A DNA stretch of 10,244 bases from Acidobacteriota bacterium (GTDB lineage Bacteria > Acidobacteriota > Blastocatellia > Pyrinomonadales > Pyrinomonadaceae): positions 1 to 10,244 of the forward strand of contig JAEZJR010000229.1 of NCBI GenBank assembly GCA_023415725.1, read 5' to 3'. The position numbers and the translations under genes are program-made. Position 1 is the stretch's first letter. Each line of letters begins with the position of its first letter. The notes below the pieces were generated by a model. The model was not told the origin of the DNA, did not search any database, and saw only the letters and a program-made list of their open reading frames with translations. Positions 1 through 5,939 of this stretch are shown here, piece after piece.

Positions 1-383
1 TCTTCGCGGCCCATGAGGGCCTGGCCGATCGGGGAGACGGTGGAGATCTTGCCGTTTTCGGGGTCGCTCTCTTCGGAGGTGACGAGCTTATAGGTGACCT
101 TCTCTTCCTTGTCAAGGTCGAAAAGGGTCACGGTGGAGCCGTAAGCGACCCGGTCTTTTGGCAACTTGGAAATATCGATGGACTCGACCTCCATCAGGCG
201 CTGGTGCAGCTGGCTGATGCGTGCCTGCACCATCGTCTGGCGCTCTTTGGCGGCCTTGTACTCGGCGTTTTCCTTGAGGTCGCCGAATTCCCTCGCGTGC
301 TGGATCGCCTTCGGCAGCTCATGGTTGAGCTCGAATTCCAGCTTCTCTATTTCTTCCTGAAGTTTCTTCCTTACAGCTTCCAT
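1..383 (-). CDS. greA: Transcription elongation factor GreA (partial, C-terminus beyond left edge)
   Basis: GreA enters the RNA polymerase secondary channel and stimulates cleavage of backtracked RNA so stalled elongation complexes can restart. About 127 residues are visible. The N-terminal coiled coil carries the family motif GDLKENAEY at about residues 34-42, which places the acidic tip residues. The C-terminal FKBP-like domain starts after about residue 75. The visible end reads SPIGQALMGRE, the usual GreA signature close to the C-terminus, so perhaps 30 residues are missing. The ATG at 383 gives a normal-length coiled coil. It lies 7 nt after the pfkA stop, so the two genes are almost certainly co-transcribed. 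No clear Shine-Dalgarno site sits at proper distance (a GAGG occurs about 20 nt upstream), which suggests coupling to pfkA translation. GreB is unlikely given the motif set and lineage. Confidence 0.95.
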   Translation of the reverse strand, partial: MEAVRKKLQEEIEKLEFELNHELPKAIQHAREFGDLKENAEYKAAKERQTMVQARISQLHQRLMEVESIDISKLPKDRVAYGSTVTLFDLDKEEKVTYKLVTSEESDPENGKISTVSPIGQALMGRE

Positions 384-390
384 AATTTGT

Positions 391-1476
391 TTACCGAGCG
401 ACCTCTTTGGGCGAGGCGAACGAGATACCGATGTCGCGGGCCGAGCGGACCATCTGCCCATCAACCGGGACGGTCTTGATATTTGCACAGGCCTCACCGA
501 GGGGGACGGTGATTATCGAACCCGCCTGGAGCGCGACCATCTTGCCCTTTTCGCCGTTGGCGAGGGCACGCACTGCACATGCCCCGAAATTAGTGCCAAG
601 CATGCGGTCCCAGGCGTTCGGCGAACCGCCACGCTGCAGGTGCCCGAGAACTACGCAACGGCTCTCTTTGCCGGTGCGGCGGGCAACCTCGCGAGTGATG
701 TGATCGCCGATCCCTCCCAGACGGAGAGCTCCCGTATCCTGGTACATCTCGCCCTTGCCGATCTCCTTGGCGCCCTCAGCGACGACGATGTTGGTGAAGC
801 GTGACCCCTTGCTTTCGCGTTCGAGAACCTTTTCGACGAGGGCGTCGAAGTCGAACGGGATCTCGGGGATAAGAATGATGTCGGCACTGCCCGCGAGGCC
901 GGCGTGCAGGGCGATCCAGCCGGTATTGCGGCCCATCACCTCGAGCACCATCACGCGGTCATGCGAAGCGGCCGTGGTGTGCAGACGGTCGAGAGCCTCG
1001 GTGGCGATGTCGATCGCGGTCATGAAGCCGAACGTGAGCTCCGTAGCGGCAAGGTCGTTGTCGATCGTCTTCGGAACGCCGATGACCGGGAAGCCGCGCT
1101 TGTCGAACTGTTCGGCGATGGCGAGCGTTCCCTCCCCGCCGAGCACGATCAGGGCCTCGATGCCGAGGATGTCGAGGTTGGCGAGCGCTTCGCCGATCGG
1201 AAGTTCGGGGTAAGTCGGCTTGCCTTCGACCATCTTCACGAAGCTGCCGCGGTTGCGGGTGCCGAGGATGGTGCCGCCGCGCGGTAAAATCCCGCTGACC
1301 ACCTTCGGTGTGAGCGACATCGTGTGCGTTTCGCCGAGGATGCCCTCGAAGCTGTCCTCGATGCCGACCACCTTCATTCCGAAACGGCCCGTCGCCGTCC
1401 GAACGACCGAACGGATCACCGCATTCAGACCCGGTGCGTCACCGCCGCCGGTAAGTATCCCTATTTGCTTGTACAT
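391..1476 (-). CDS. pfkA: 6-phosphofructokinase, group III (ATP-type prediction)
   Basis: This enzyme phosphorylates fructose 6-phosphate to fructose 1,6-bisphosphate in cytosolic glycolysis. The protein has 361 residues, longer than E. coli PfkA (about 320) and typical of the mixed-substrate group III. Motifs in order: phosphate loop GGGDAPGLN at residues 10-18; LGGEGT at 112-117; PKTIDND at 135-141 with the catalytic base Asp139; MGRNTGWIA at 181-189; PEIPF at 204-208; and GHLQRGGSP, whose His and Arg bind the sugar phosphate. Residue 116 is Gly (E. coli Gly104), which favours ATP. Residue 136 is Lys (E. coli Gly124), as in pyrophosphate-dependent enzymes. This Gly/Lys pair is known from ATP-dependent group III enzymes such as that of Streptomyces, so ATP use is the best prediction but unproven. 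A GGGG run lies just before the ATG at 1476, rather close for a ribosome site. greA follows directly. Confidence 0.93.
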   Translation of the reverse strand: MYKQIGILTGGGDAPGLNAVIRSVVRTATGRFGMKVVGIEDSFEGILGETHTMSLTPKVVSGILPRGGTILGTRNRGSFVKMVEGKPTYPELPIGEALANLDILGIEALIVLGGEGTLAIAEQFDKRGFPVIGVPKTIDNDLAATELTFGFMTAIDIATEALDRLHTTAASHDRVMVLEVMGRNTGWIALHAGLAGSADIILIPEIPFDFDALVEKVLERESKGSRFTNIVVAEGAKEIGKGEMYQDTGALRLGGIGDHITREVARRTGKESRCVVLGHLQRGGSPNAWDRMLGTNFGACAVRALANGEKGKMVALQAGSIITVPLGEACANIKTVPVDGQMVRSARDIGISFASPKEVAR

Positions 1477-1493
1477 ATCCCCAGTGTGTAAAA

Positions 1494-1514
1494 CCCGATT
1501 CTAATAAAATCGGG
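1494..1514 (-). promoter_or_regulatory. Dyad overlapping a putative pfkA -10 box
   Basis: A perfect 7-bp inverted repeat (CCCGATT, 7-nt spacer, AATCGGG) lies 17 nt upstream of the pfkA ATG. Read on the minus strand it contains TAGAAT at 1503-1498, five of six matches to a -10 box. This would start transcription near 1491. No good -35 element is present (a TTGTTT sits 15 bp upstream). The dyad could be an operator covering the promoter, or a small hairpin in a longer leader. Seen: the symmetry and the hexamer. Inferred: any regulatory role. Confidence 0.3.
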
Positions 1515-1542
1515 GTCGAAACAAAAAACGGCCTCTCTATGT

Positions 1543-1626
1543 TCTTTGCGTCCTCCACCTGCGCCCTTTGTGTGAAATCTTTTTTTAACACAGAGAACAC
1601 AAAGGGAGGACACGAAGTGCCACAAA
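1543..1626. repeat. Purine-rich imperfect inverted repeat (intergenic hairpin element)
   Basis: A pyrimidine-rich arm beginning at 1543 is followed by a purine-rich arm ending near 1626. The arms contain an exact 10-bp match, CCCTTTGTGT at 1564-1573 against ACACAAAGGG at 1597-1606, plus interrupted matches outside it (TCCTCC against GGAGGA). The repetitive CACAGAG/ACACAAAGG wording resembles dispersed intergenic elements of many environmental bacterial genomes. It lies between pfkA and the ctpA terminator and codes for nothing convincing. Whether it is multicopy here cannot be judged from one window. Confidence 0.55.
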
Positions 1627-1638
1627 GAAGGATTTGTT

Positions 1639-1670
1639 AAAAAATAAACGAACCTTGCTGGCAAGGTTCG
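1639..1670 (-). terminator. Intrinsic terminator of the CtpA-family protease gene
   Basis: Reading the minus strand, a perfect 10-bp inverted repeat (CGAACCTTGC / GCAAGGTTCG, 1670-1649) with a 2-nt centre folds into a stem with a practical loop of about four. It is followed at once by TTTATTTTTT. It lies 32 nt past the stop codon at 1702. This is a textbook Rho-independent terminator separating the protease gene from pfkA-greA. Confidence 0.85.
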
Positions 1671-1701
1671 TATTGGTGCGAACTCAGCGAGATATGCCGG
1701 A

Positions 1702-3330
1702 TCAGTTCATCGCAAGGTTCTTGTCGACCATCTTTCGTGCCTCGGGCATCAGCTCGACGGCTTTGAGCACCTGCGGGTCCGCTTCGAGCAGGACGCGGAT
1801 GCCGGCCTCGTTTGAATTGTTCGCGGTCGCGAGTTCGAGCCGCAGGCGCGTTCGGGCGTAATCGGCCTCGTGGTCGATATTCTCTGCGGTAAGGCCGTTC
1901 TCCTTGTTCGCGACGGTGTAATTGCGAAACGCCTCGTAGAGCTTATCGTTGATCGTGAACTCGGCGGGAGATACATCCATCCGGTGGTTCTGCTTGTCGA
2001 CCTTGTAGCTTTCGAAGCCGGCGATCTTGCCGGCCACAAGCTGGCGGACAAAGTAGAACGCGGCATCGCTGATCCGGCCCTTCGCGGCGGTAAATTCCGT
2101 CGCGGGAGCTTTGACGTCGGGCTCGATACCGCGACCGCCGAAGAGCGTGCGTCCGTCCGGCAAGGTGACGGGGCTGCCAGCCGGTTTCGGAGCGGCGTCC
2201 GCCTCGCCGTTGTGCTGCGAATAATAATCGTAGATCGAACCGCTGGAATAATCCCGCTGAAGCGAGCGCCCGAACGGCGTGTAATATCGAGCGGTCGTAA
2301 GGGTCAAGCCCGTACCGTAAGGCAGACGAAACACTCGCTGGACGAGCCCCTTGCCGAAGCTGTCGCTGCCGACGATGAGGCCGCGGCCATAATCCTGCAC
2401 CGCACCCGCGACTATCTCAGACGCCGACGCCGAGCCGCCGTTTATCAAGACGACGAGCGGGAAATTGTCCGTCATCCCGCCGGCGGAACGAAGCTCGCGC
2501 GAGGTGGCGTAGTTGGTACGGCCCTTAACTGAGACGACCGTCTTGTTCGCCGGCACAAAGCGACTCACGACCTGGATGGCCTGTTCGAGTATGCCGCCCG
2601 GATTGCCGCGAAGATCGAGTACGAGCCCTTTCATCCCCTGCTTCTGCATTTCTGCAACGGCGTCAGCGAGTTCGGAGGCGGTCGTTTCCTGGAAGCCGCC
2701 GGTGAGCCCGACATAGCCGATGCCGTTCTGCATCAGGAAGTAGTTGCGGATCGACGGGAGCGGAACGCCGCCGCGAACGATCTCGAAATCGAGCGGCTGA
2801 GCAGCGCCCGCCCGGGCGACCTTTACCTTGACCGCCGTTCCCTTCTCGCCGCGAACGTTTTTCGAAACCTCGGCGCTGGACCAATCTGTCGTTTCCTTAC
2901 CATCCACCTGCAGGAACTTATCGCCGTAGCGGAGCCCTGCGCGGTCGGCTGGGGTGTTCGGGACTACGGACTGAACGTAAACGCCGTCGCGGTGCTGAAG
3001 GATGGAAACACCGATGCCGTAGAATTCGGAAGACTGCTCTTCCGTGAGCTTGCGGAATTCGTCGCGGGTGAAGAACGCGGAGTGCGGATCGAGAGTCCAG
3101 AGCATGCCCTGGATGGAGCTGTCGGTGATCTTTTCGTGGTCGACCTTCCCGACGTACCCCTTCTCGACGACGTCGATCGCCTCGCGATAATCGGTCATGA
3201 TCTGCGATGCCGTGACGGTATTATCCGCCGAGGCCGTAACCGGCAGACGGCCGAAAAAGCCGCCGATCACCGCCCCAAGCCCGATCACTATCCCCGCCGC
3301 TATGGCGAACTTGTTATTCATCCGAGACAA
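1702..3330 (-). CDS. Exported S41-family C-terminal processing peptidase (CtpA/Tsp-like)
   Basis: This is a serine protease of the C-terminal processing family, which trims or degrades proteins outside the cytoplasm using a PDZ domain to bind C-termini. It has 542 residues. A basic start plus a hydrophobic stretch at about residues 8-29, ending near an ASA site, looks like a signal peptide or anchor. The PDZ domain spans about 103-186 (EFYGIGVSI, then AGLRYGD). The S41 core runs about 205-385. The catalytic dyad aligns with E. coli Tsp Ser430/Lys455: Ser302 in GSASASE and Lys327 in FGKG, with the same 25-residue spacing, and QDYG (Asp313) between them. The C-terminal 150 residues are less conserved. 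The start is ambiguous: TTG at 3330 has GGAG 4 nt upstream, while ATG at 3321 has it 13 nt upstream. The gene is a single unit with its own terminator, divergent from the glycosyltransferase. The substrate is unknown. Confidence 0.92.
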   Translation of the reverse strand: MSRMNNKFAIAAGIVIGLGAVIGGFFGRLPVTASADNTVTASQIMTDYREAIDVVEKGYVGKVDHEKITDSSIQGMLWTLDPHSAFFTRDEFRKLTEEQSSEFYGIGVSILQHRDGVYVQSVVPNTPADRAGLRYGDKFLQVDGKETTDWSSAEVSKNVRGEKGTAVKVKVARAGAAQPLDFEIVRGGVPLPSIRNYFLMQNGIGYVGLTGGFQETTASELADAVAEMQKQGMKGLVLDLRGNPGGILEQAIQVVSRFVPANKTVVSVKGRTNYATSRELRSAGGMTDNFPLVVLINGGSASASEIVAGAVQDYGRGLIVGSDSFGKGLVQRVFRLPYGTGLTLTTARYYTPFGRSLQRDYSSGSIYDYYSQHNGEADAAPKPAGSPVTLPDGRTLFGGRGIEPDVKAPATEFTAAKGRISDAAFYFVRQLVAGKIAGFESYKVDKQNHRMDVSPAEFTINDKLYEAFRNYTVANKENGLTAENIDHEADYARTRLRLELATANNSNEAGIRVLLEADPQVLKAVELMPEARKMVDKNLAMN

Positions 3331-3349
3331 AAAGCTCCAAAATCACGAA

Positions 3350-3358
3350 ATTGTACCA
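3350..3358 (-). promoter_or_regulatory. Extended -10 promoter for the CtpA-family gene
   Basis: On the minus strand the sequence TGGTACAAT (3358-3350) matches an extended -10 element: TG, one base, then TACAAT (five of six consensus). No convincing -35 is at the right distance, as is usual for extended -10 promoters. Transcription would begin near 3343, leaving a very short leader that still contains the GGAG at 3338-3335. Confidence 0.4.
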
Positions 3359-3477
3359 TATTTAGGTGCCTTGAACTGTGAAGAGGGTTGTCAGCGGAAT
3401 GCTCGCGGTTTTCAGCGATAGCCGATCGCCTGATTTACAATTATTTATTCCCACCGTAAGATTTACCTTTTGCCCGC

Positions 3478-4221
3478 ATGACGCCCGAAGTTTCTATTGT
3501 TGTACCCGCGTTTGAGGAGCAGGAGCGCCTCGGGGATTCCCTCGTAAAGATAGCGGAATATCTGCGTGCCAATTCGCCGCGAGCCGAGATCATCGTCGTG
3601 GACGACGGCTCGAAGGACCGCACGGCGGAGGTCGCTCGTGAGGCTCTTGCCAACTTCCCCGACATCGAATCGAACGTCCTCCGCTACGAGCAGAACCGCG
3701 GAAAAGGCTACGCCGTGAAAACGGGCCTTTTGGCTGCCAAAGCAGACATCGCTTTGTTTAGCGACGCGGATCTCTCGACGCCGATCGGTGAGATGCCAAA
3801 ACTTGTTGACCCGCTGCGGATGGGAGAATTCGACGTTACGTTTGGCTCAAGGGCGTTGGACCGCTCGCTGATCGGCACGCACCAGCCGTGGCGGCGCGAG
3901 CAGGGCGGGAAGGTGTTCAACCTCGTCGTCCGTACTCTGACCGGCCTTCCCTTCTGGGACACGCAGTGCGGGTTCAAAGCGTTCAACCTCACAAAGTTCC
4001 GCCCGCTGCTGGACGTGATGCAGATAGACCGGTTCGGCTTCGACGTGGAATTCCTCTACGTCGCACATCTGCATGGGCTCCGGCTTAAGGAGATCCCCGT
4101 CCGCTGGGACAACGACGACCGGAGCAAGGTGAACGTCTTTCGCGACAGCCTGAGGATGTTCAACGAGGTGCGGGAGATCAGAAAGAATGCAAGGCGAGGA
4201 GTCTACAAAGCAAGTACCTAA
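3478..4221 (+). CDS. Family 2 glycosyltransferase (dolichyl-/polyprenyl-phosphate glucosyltransferase-like)
   Basis: This is a GT-A fold enzyme transferring a sugar from a nucleotide sugar, by family resemblance to a polyprenyl phosphate carrier (the ALG5/DPG-synthase branch). It has 247 residues. Motifs: the start SIVVPAFEEQERL at about residues 6-18; VDDGSKDRT at 41-49, the nucleotide-binding loop; the metal-binding acidic motif SDADLSTP at 95-102; FGSRAL; and TQCGFKAF followed by DVEFLY, which hold acceptor-side and catalytic residues of this branch. No transmembrane segment follows the catalytic domain, unlike many bacterial ArnC/GtrB relatives, so the protein is probably soluble or peripheral at the inner face of the membrane. 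The ATG at 3478 fits the family N-terminus but lacks a Shine-Dalgarno site. The true sugar and acceptor cannot be read from the sequence. The gene ends 18 nt before the DUF433 gene. Confidence 0.88.
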   Translation: MTPEVSIVVPAFEEQERLGDSLVKIAEYLRANSPRAEIIVVDDGSKDRTAEVAREALANFPDIESNVLRYEQNRGKGYAVKTGLLAAKADIALFSDADLSTPIGEMPKLVDPLRMGEFDVTFGSRALDRSLIGTHQPWRREQGGKVFNLVVRTLTGLPFWDTQCGFKAFNLTKFRPLLDVMQIDRFGFDVEFLYVAHLHGLRLKEIPVRWDNDDRSKVNVFRDSLRMFNEVREIRKNARRGVYKAST

Positions 4222-4227
4222 AAGCGG

Positions 4228-4233
4228 TATAAT
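4228..4233 (+). promoter_or_regulatory. Consensus -10 box placing transcription start at the DUF433 start codon
   Basis: A perfect TATAAT lies with exactly six bases between it and the ATG at 4240. Transcription normally starts about 7 nt after the box, so the mRNA would begin at or within a base or two of the ATG and be leaderless. There is no Shine-Dalgarno site, consistent with this. The -35 is weak (TCTACA at 4202-4207 is 20 bp away). The promoter probably drives the antitoxin, the toxin and pdxJ. Confidence 0.6.
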
Positions 4234-4239
4234 AGTCGT

Positions 4240-4479
4240 ATGGATTGGACTGAAAGAATCATTTCGGATCCGGACGTTTTGATCGGAAAGCCGACAATTA
4301 AAGGCACCCGCCTGTCTGTCGAATTTATTCTTGAACAACTCGCAAACGGTTGGACTGAACAGATGCTGTTGGATAACTATCCACGTTTAAAGCGCGAAGA
4401 CCTGCAGGCAGTCTTTGCTTATGCGTCTGAAAGCCTCAAGGATGGATTATTCTTTCCGGCCCCAAGCCCTCATAAATGA
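4240..4479 (+). CDS. DUF433 protein, probable antitoxin (VapB-like) of a toxin-antitoxin pair
   Basis: This is a 79-residue DUF433 protein. The family signature is clear: an opening IISDPDVLIGKPTIKGTRLS at about residues 7-26, a following helix with ANGWTEQMLLDNYP, then LKREDLQAVFAYA at about 50-62. DUF433 is a small winged-helix-like fold that commonly precedes a DUF5615 PIN-like protein. There it is read as the DNA-binding antitoxin that also represses its own promoter, so the TATAAT just upstream is a likely target region. The stop overlaps the toxin ATG by 4 nt (ATGA). The region is clearly AT-richer than its neighbours (hand count over 4261-4800: 250 of 540 bases GC, about 46%), suggesting horizontal acquisition. 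Toxin-antitoxin function is inferred from family and context, not shown here. Confidence 0.88.
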   Translation: MDWTERIISDPDVLIGKPTIKGTRLSVEFILEQLANGWTEQMLLDNYPRLKREDLQAVFAYASESLKDGLFFPAPSPHK

Positions 4480-4832
4480 CCGCTTTCCTGGCAAACGAGA
4501 ACATTTCCAGAACAAGCGTGAACCTTCTTCGTGAAAGTGGCCATGATGTTCGTTGGGTAAGTGAATCTCTTCCTTCGATCAAAGATGAACTCGTATTACA
4601 CCTGGCCGCCGCAGAGGGACGAATTGTAGTAACCTTCGACTCAGATTATGGTGAATTGATCTACTACAAGAAACTGCCGGCTCCCATAGGTGTCATCTAT
4701 TTTCGGTTGGATTCAAATGATCCCGCTTTGCCAGCACGATTGATCCTGAAGTACCTTTCAGTTTCTGCCGATTTTTTTAGTGGCCGTTTTTCGGTGATGA
4801 CCGAGAGCGGGATACGATACAGGATGCTATGA
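4476..4832 (+). CDS. DUF5615 PIN-like protein, probable toxin
   Basis: This 118-residue protein belongs to the DUF5615 PIN-like family, predicted ribonucleases paired with DUF433. The start FLANENISRTSVNLLRESG (about residues 4-22) is the family N-terminus. The first acidic position is Asn in ANEN, with the neighbouring Glu kept, a variant also found in relatives. The second acidic cluster is TFDSDYGEL at about residues 53-61. GVIYFRL at about 72-78 forms the next strand. No ribosome site precedes the ATG, so translation probably depends on coupling from the antitoxin through the ATGA overlap, which would keep toxin output tied to antitoxin. Its own stop overlaps the pdxJ start in the same way. 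RNase activity and toxicity are inferred only. Confidence 0.86.
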   Translation: MTAFLANENISRTSVNLLRESGHDVRWVSESLPSIKDELVLHLAAAEGRIVVTFDSDYGELIYYKKLPAPIGVIYFRLDSNDPALPARLILKYLSVSADFFSGRFSVMTESGIRYRML

Positions 4833-5581
4833 CCGCCAGACTGAACGTTAACATCGACCACGTCGCCACCATCCGCGAAGCGCGGAAGACCATCGAGCCG
4901 AGCATCATCACGGCCGCGGTGATCTGTGAGCAGGCGGGGGCGAACGGGATAACGGTTCACCTGCGCCAGGATCGTCGACACATACAGGACCGCGACATCG
5001 AACTGCTTCGCGATGTAGTGACCACATACCTGAATGTGGAAATGGCAGCGACCGATGAGATGATCGCGATCGCCGAGCGGACGCGGCCGGATGCAGTTTC
5101 ACTCGTGCCGGAGAACCCGAACGAAGTCACGACCGAGGGCGGGCTCGATGTGGTGAAGAATTTCGACGCGGTGAAGTCGGCGATCGACAAACTGCGGGCG
5201 GCCGAGATCTTCGTCAGCATCTTCATCGACCCGGTGAACGAGCAGCTCGATGCCGCGGCCAAGGCCGGAGCTCAGCAGATCGAGATCTGCACGGCAGAGT
5301 ATGCGGAGCTGACGCTCTCATCACGTGCGGCCCACGGCGACGGGCTGCGAAAGGCGGCCGCGGAAGTGGACAGGATCCGCTCGGCCGCCGAACACGCCAG
5401 CCGGCTCGGAATGATGGTTGCGGCCGGGCACGGTCTCACCTACCGGAACATCGGCGCACTCGCAGCGATCCCCGAGATCACGGAATTCAACATCGGCCAC
5501 AACATCATATCGCGATCGGTCTTCGTCGGACTGAACCAGGCCGTCAGGGAGATGATCGAGGCGATCGCAACAGCGAAATAA
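4829..5581 (+). CDS. pdxJ: Pyridoxine 5'-phosphate synthase
   Basis: PdxJ joins 1-deoxy-D-xylulose 5-phosphate and 3-amino-2-oxopropyl phosphate into pyridoxine 5'-phosphate, the last ring-forming step of DXP-dependent vitamin B6 synthesis in the cytosol. It has 250 residues, a normal length. Motifs: VNIDHVATIREAR at about 7-19; ITVHLRQDRRHI at about 41-52, carrying active-site His and Arg; NVEMA; LVPENPNEVTTEGGLDV; FIDP; AGHGLTYRN with the catalytic His; and FNIGHNIISRS near the end. Two departures from the E. coli form are visible: LREDRRHI is LRQDRRHI, and IEIHTG is IEICTA. The ATG at 4829 matches the family start. It overlaps the toxin stop by 4 nt, with AGGA 4 nt upstream inside the toxin gene. 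Expression thus appears to depend on the toxin-antitoxin promoter or read-through from the glycosyltransferase. Confidence 0.96.
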   Translation: MTARLNVNIDHVATIREARKTIEPSIITAAVICEQAGANGITVHLRQDRRHIQDRDIELLRDVVTTYLNVEMAATDEMIAIAERTRPDAVSLVPENPNEVTTEGGLDVVKNFDAVKSAIDKLRAAEIFVSIFIDPVNEQLDAAAKAGAQQIEICTAEYAELTLSSRAAHGDGLRKAAAEVDRIRSAAEHASRLGMMVAAGHGLTYRNIGALAAIPEITEFNIGHNIISRSVFVGLNQAVREMIEAIATAK

Positions 5582-5698
5582 TCCCACCAAGCCCCCACCT
5601 TCAGTACCGTTTCCCGAAAACCATCCCGAATTTTAGTTTCGCGAACCCATCCCAAAACTTTACGTGTTTTTCGCGGCCCCATTCTCCTAATCTTCTTG

Positions 5699-5764
5699 TT
5701 CTTCCTATTCATCTTGTTCTGTGGTTAAAGGTGGCCGACCACAGAACAAGATGAATAGGAAGAA
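5699..5764. repeat. Perfect 27-bp inverted repeat with 12-nt loop
   Basis: Bases 5699-5725 are the exact reverse complement of 5738-5764, including CTTCCTATTC and ATCTTGTTCTGTGGT in the left arm. The 12-nt centre is TAAAGGTGGCCG. Neither strand has a U-run after the stem, so it is not a standard intrinsic terminator. Arms of this length without a mismatch imply recent formation or active selection or copying. The arms resemble dispersed intergenic repeats rich in CACAGAACAAGATGAA-like wording. It sits 117 bp downstream of pdxJ. Confidence 0.9.
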
Positions 5765-5804
5765 GTGGATGAATCAAGAAAAAGAAAAACGGAAAACATG
5801 TAAT

Positions 5805-5895
5805 GCACGGAAGAAAGCCAAATATCGATGGGTAGCCCGCAAACGAGGCCCTGGCCGGACCTAGCTTTGGCTATGCGGCCTTTTGGGGACGGCTC
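5805..5895 (+). ncRNA. Possible structured RNA of unknown class (weak c-di-GMP-I/GEMM resemblance)
   Basis: A GC-rich island inside AT-rich spacer contains nested complementarity on the plus strand: GGCCG (5853-5857) with CGGCC (5876-5880), enclosing TAGC-TTTG-GCTA (5862-5873), plus a GGG-TAG-CCC hairpin (5830-5838). The order of GCACGG, GCAAA (5839-5843), GGCC..GG, CCTAG and CTATG loosely recalls the cyclic-di-GMP class I riboswitch core and its tetraloop receptor. The canonical GNRA-capped first stem is not evident. No plus-strand gene follows, so it would be an orphan. The structure may also be incidental. Confidence 0.2.
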
Positions 5896-5939
5896 CAAGA
5901 AACTTACCTCATCGCCAGTTCGGACGCTGAATCAGAATT

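Noticed and set aside
166..479. Plus-strand open frames across the greA end and pfkA start of the spacer
   Set aside because: They are antisense to clear GreA and PfkA codons and have no family motif or ribosome site.
1870..2532. Long plus-strand frame (220 codons)
   Set aside because: Antisense to the CtpA-family protease catalytic region; GC-rich opposite-strand frames are expected by chance.
5440..5712. Minus-strand 90-codon frame overlapping the pdxJ end and the repeat-rich spacer
   Set aside because: Half lies antisense to pdxJ and the rest runs through tandem and inverted repeats; the product is Lys/Arg-rich with no recognisable domain.
5699..5764. Large hairpin as the pdxJ intrinsic terminator
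   Set aside because: No U-run follows the stem on the plus strand (or the minus strand), so it lacks the required second half of a Rho-independent terminator.
5611..5764. CRISPR array
   Set aside because: The repeats are imperfect, only two units or a single palindrome, with no regular unique spacers and no cas gene.
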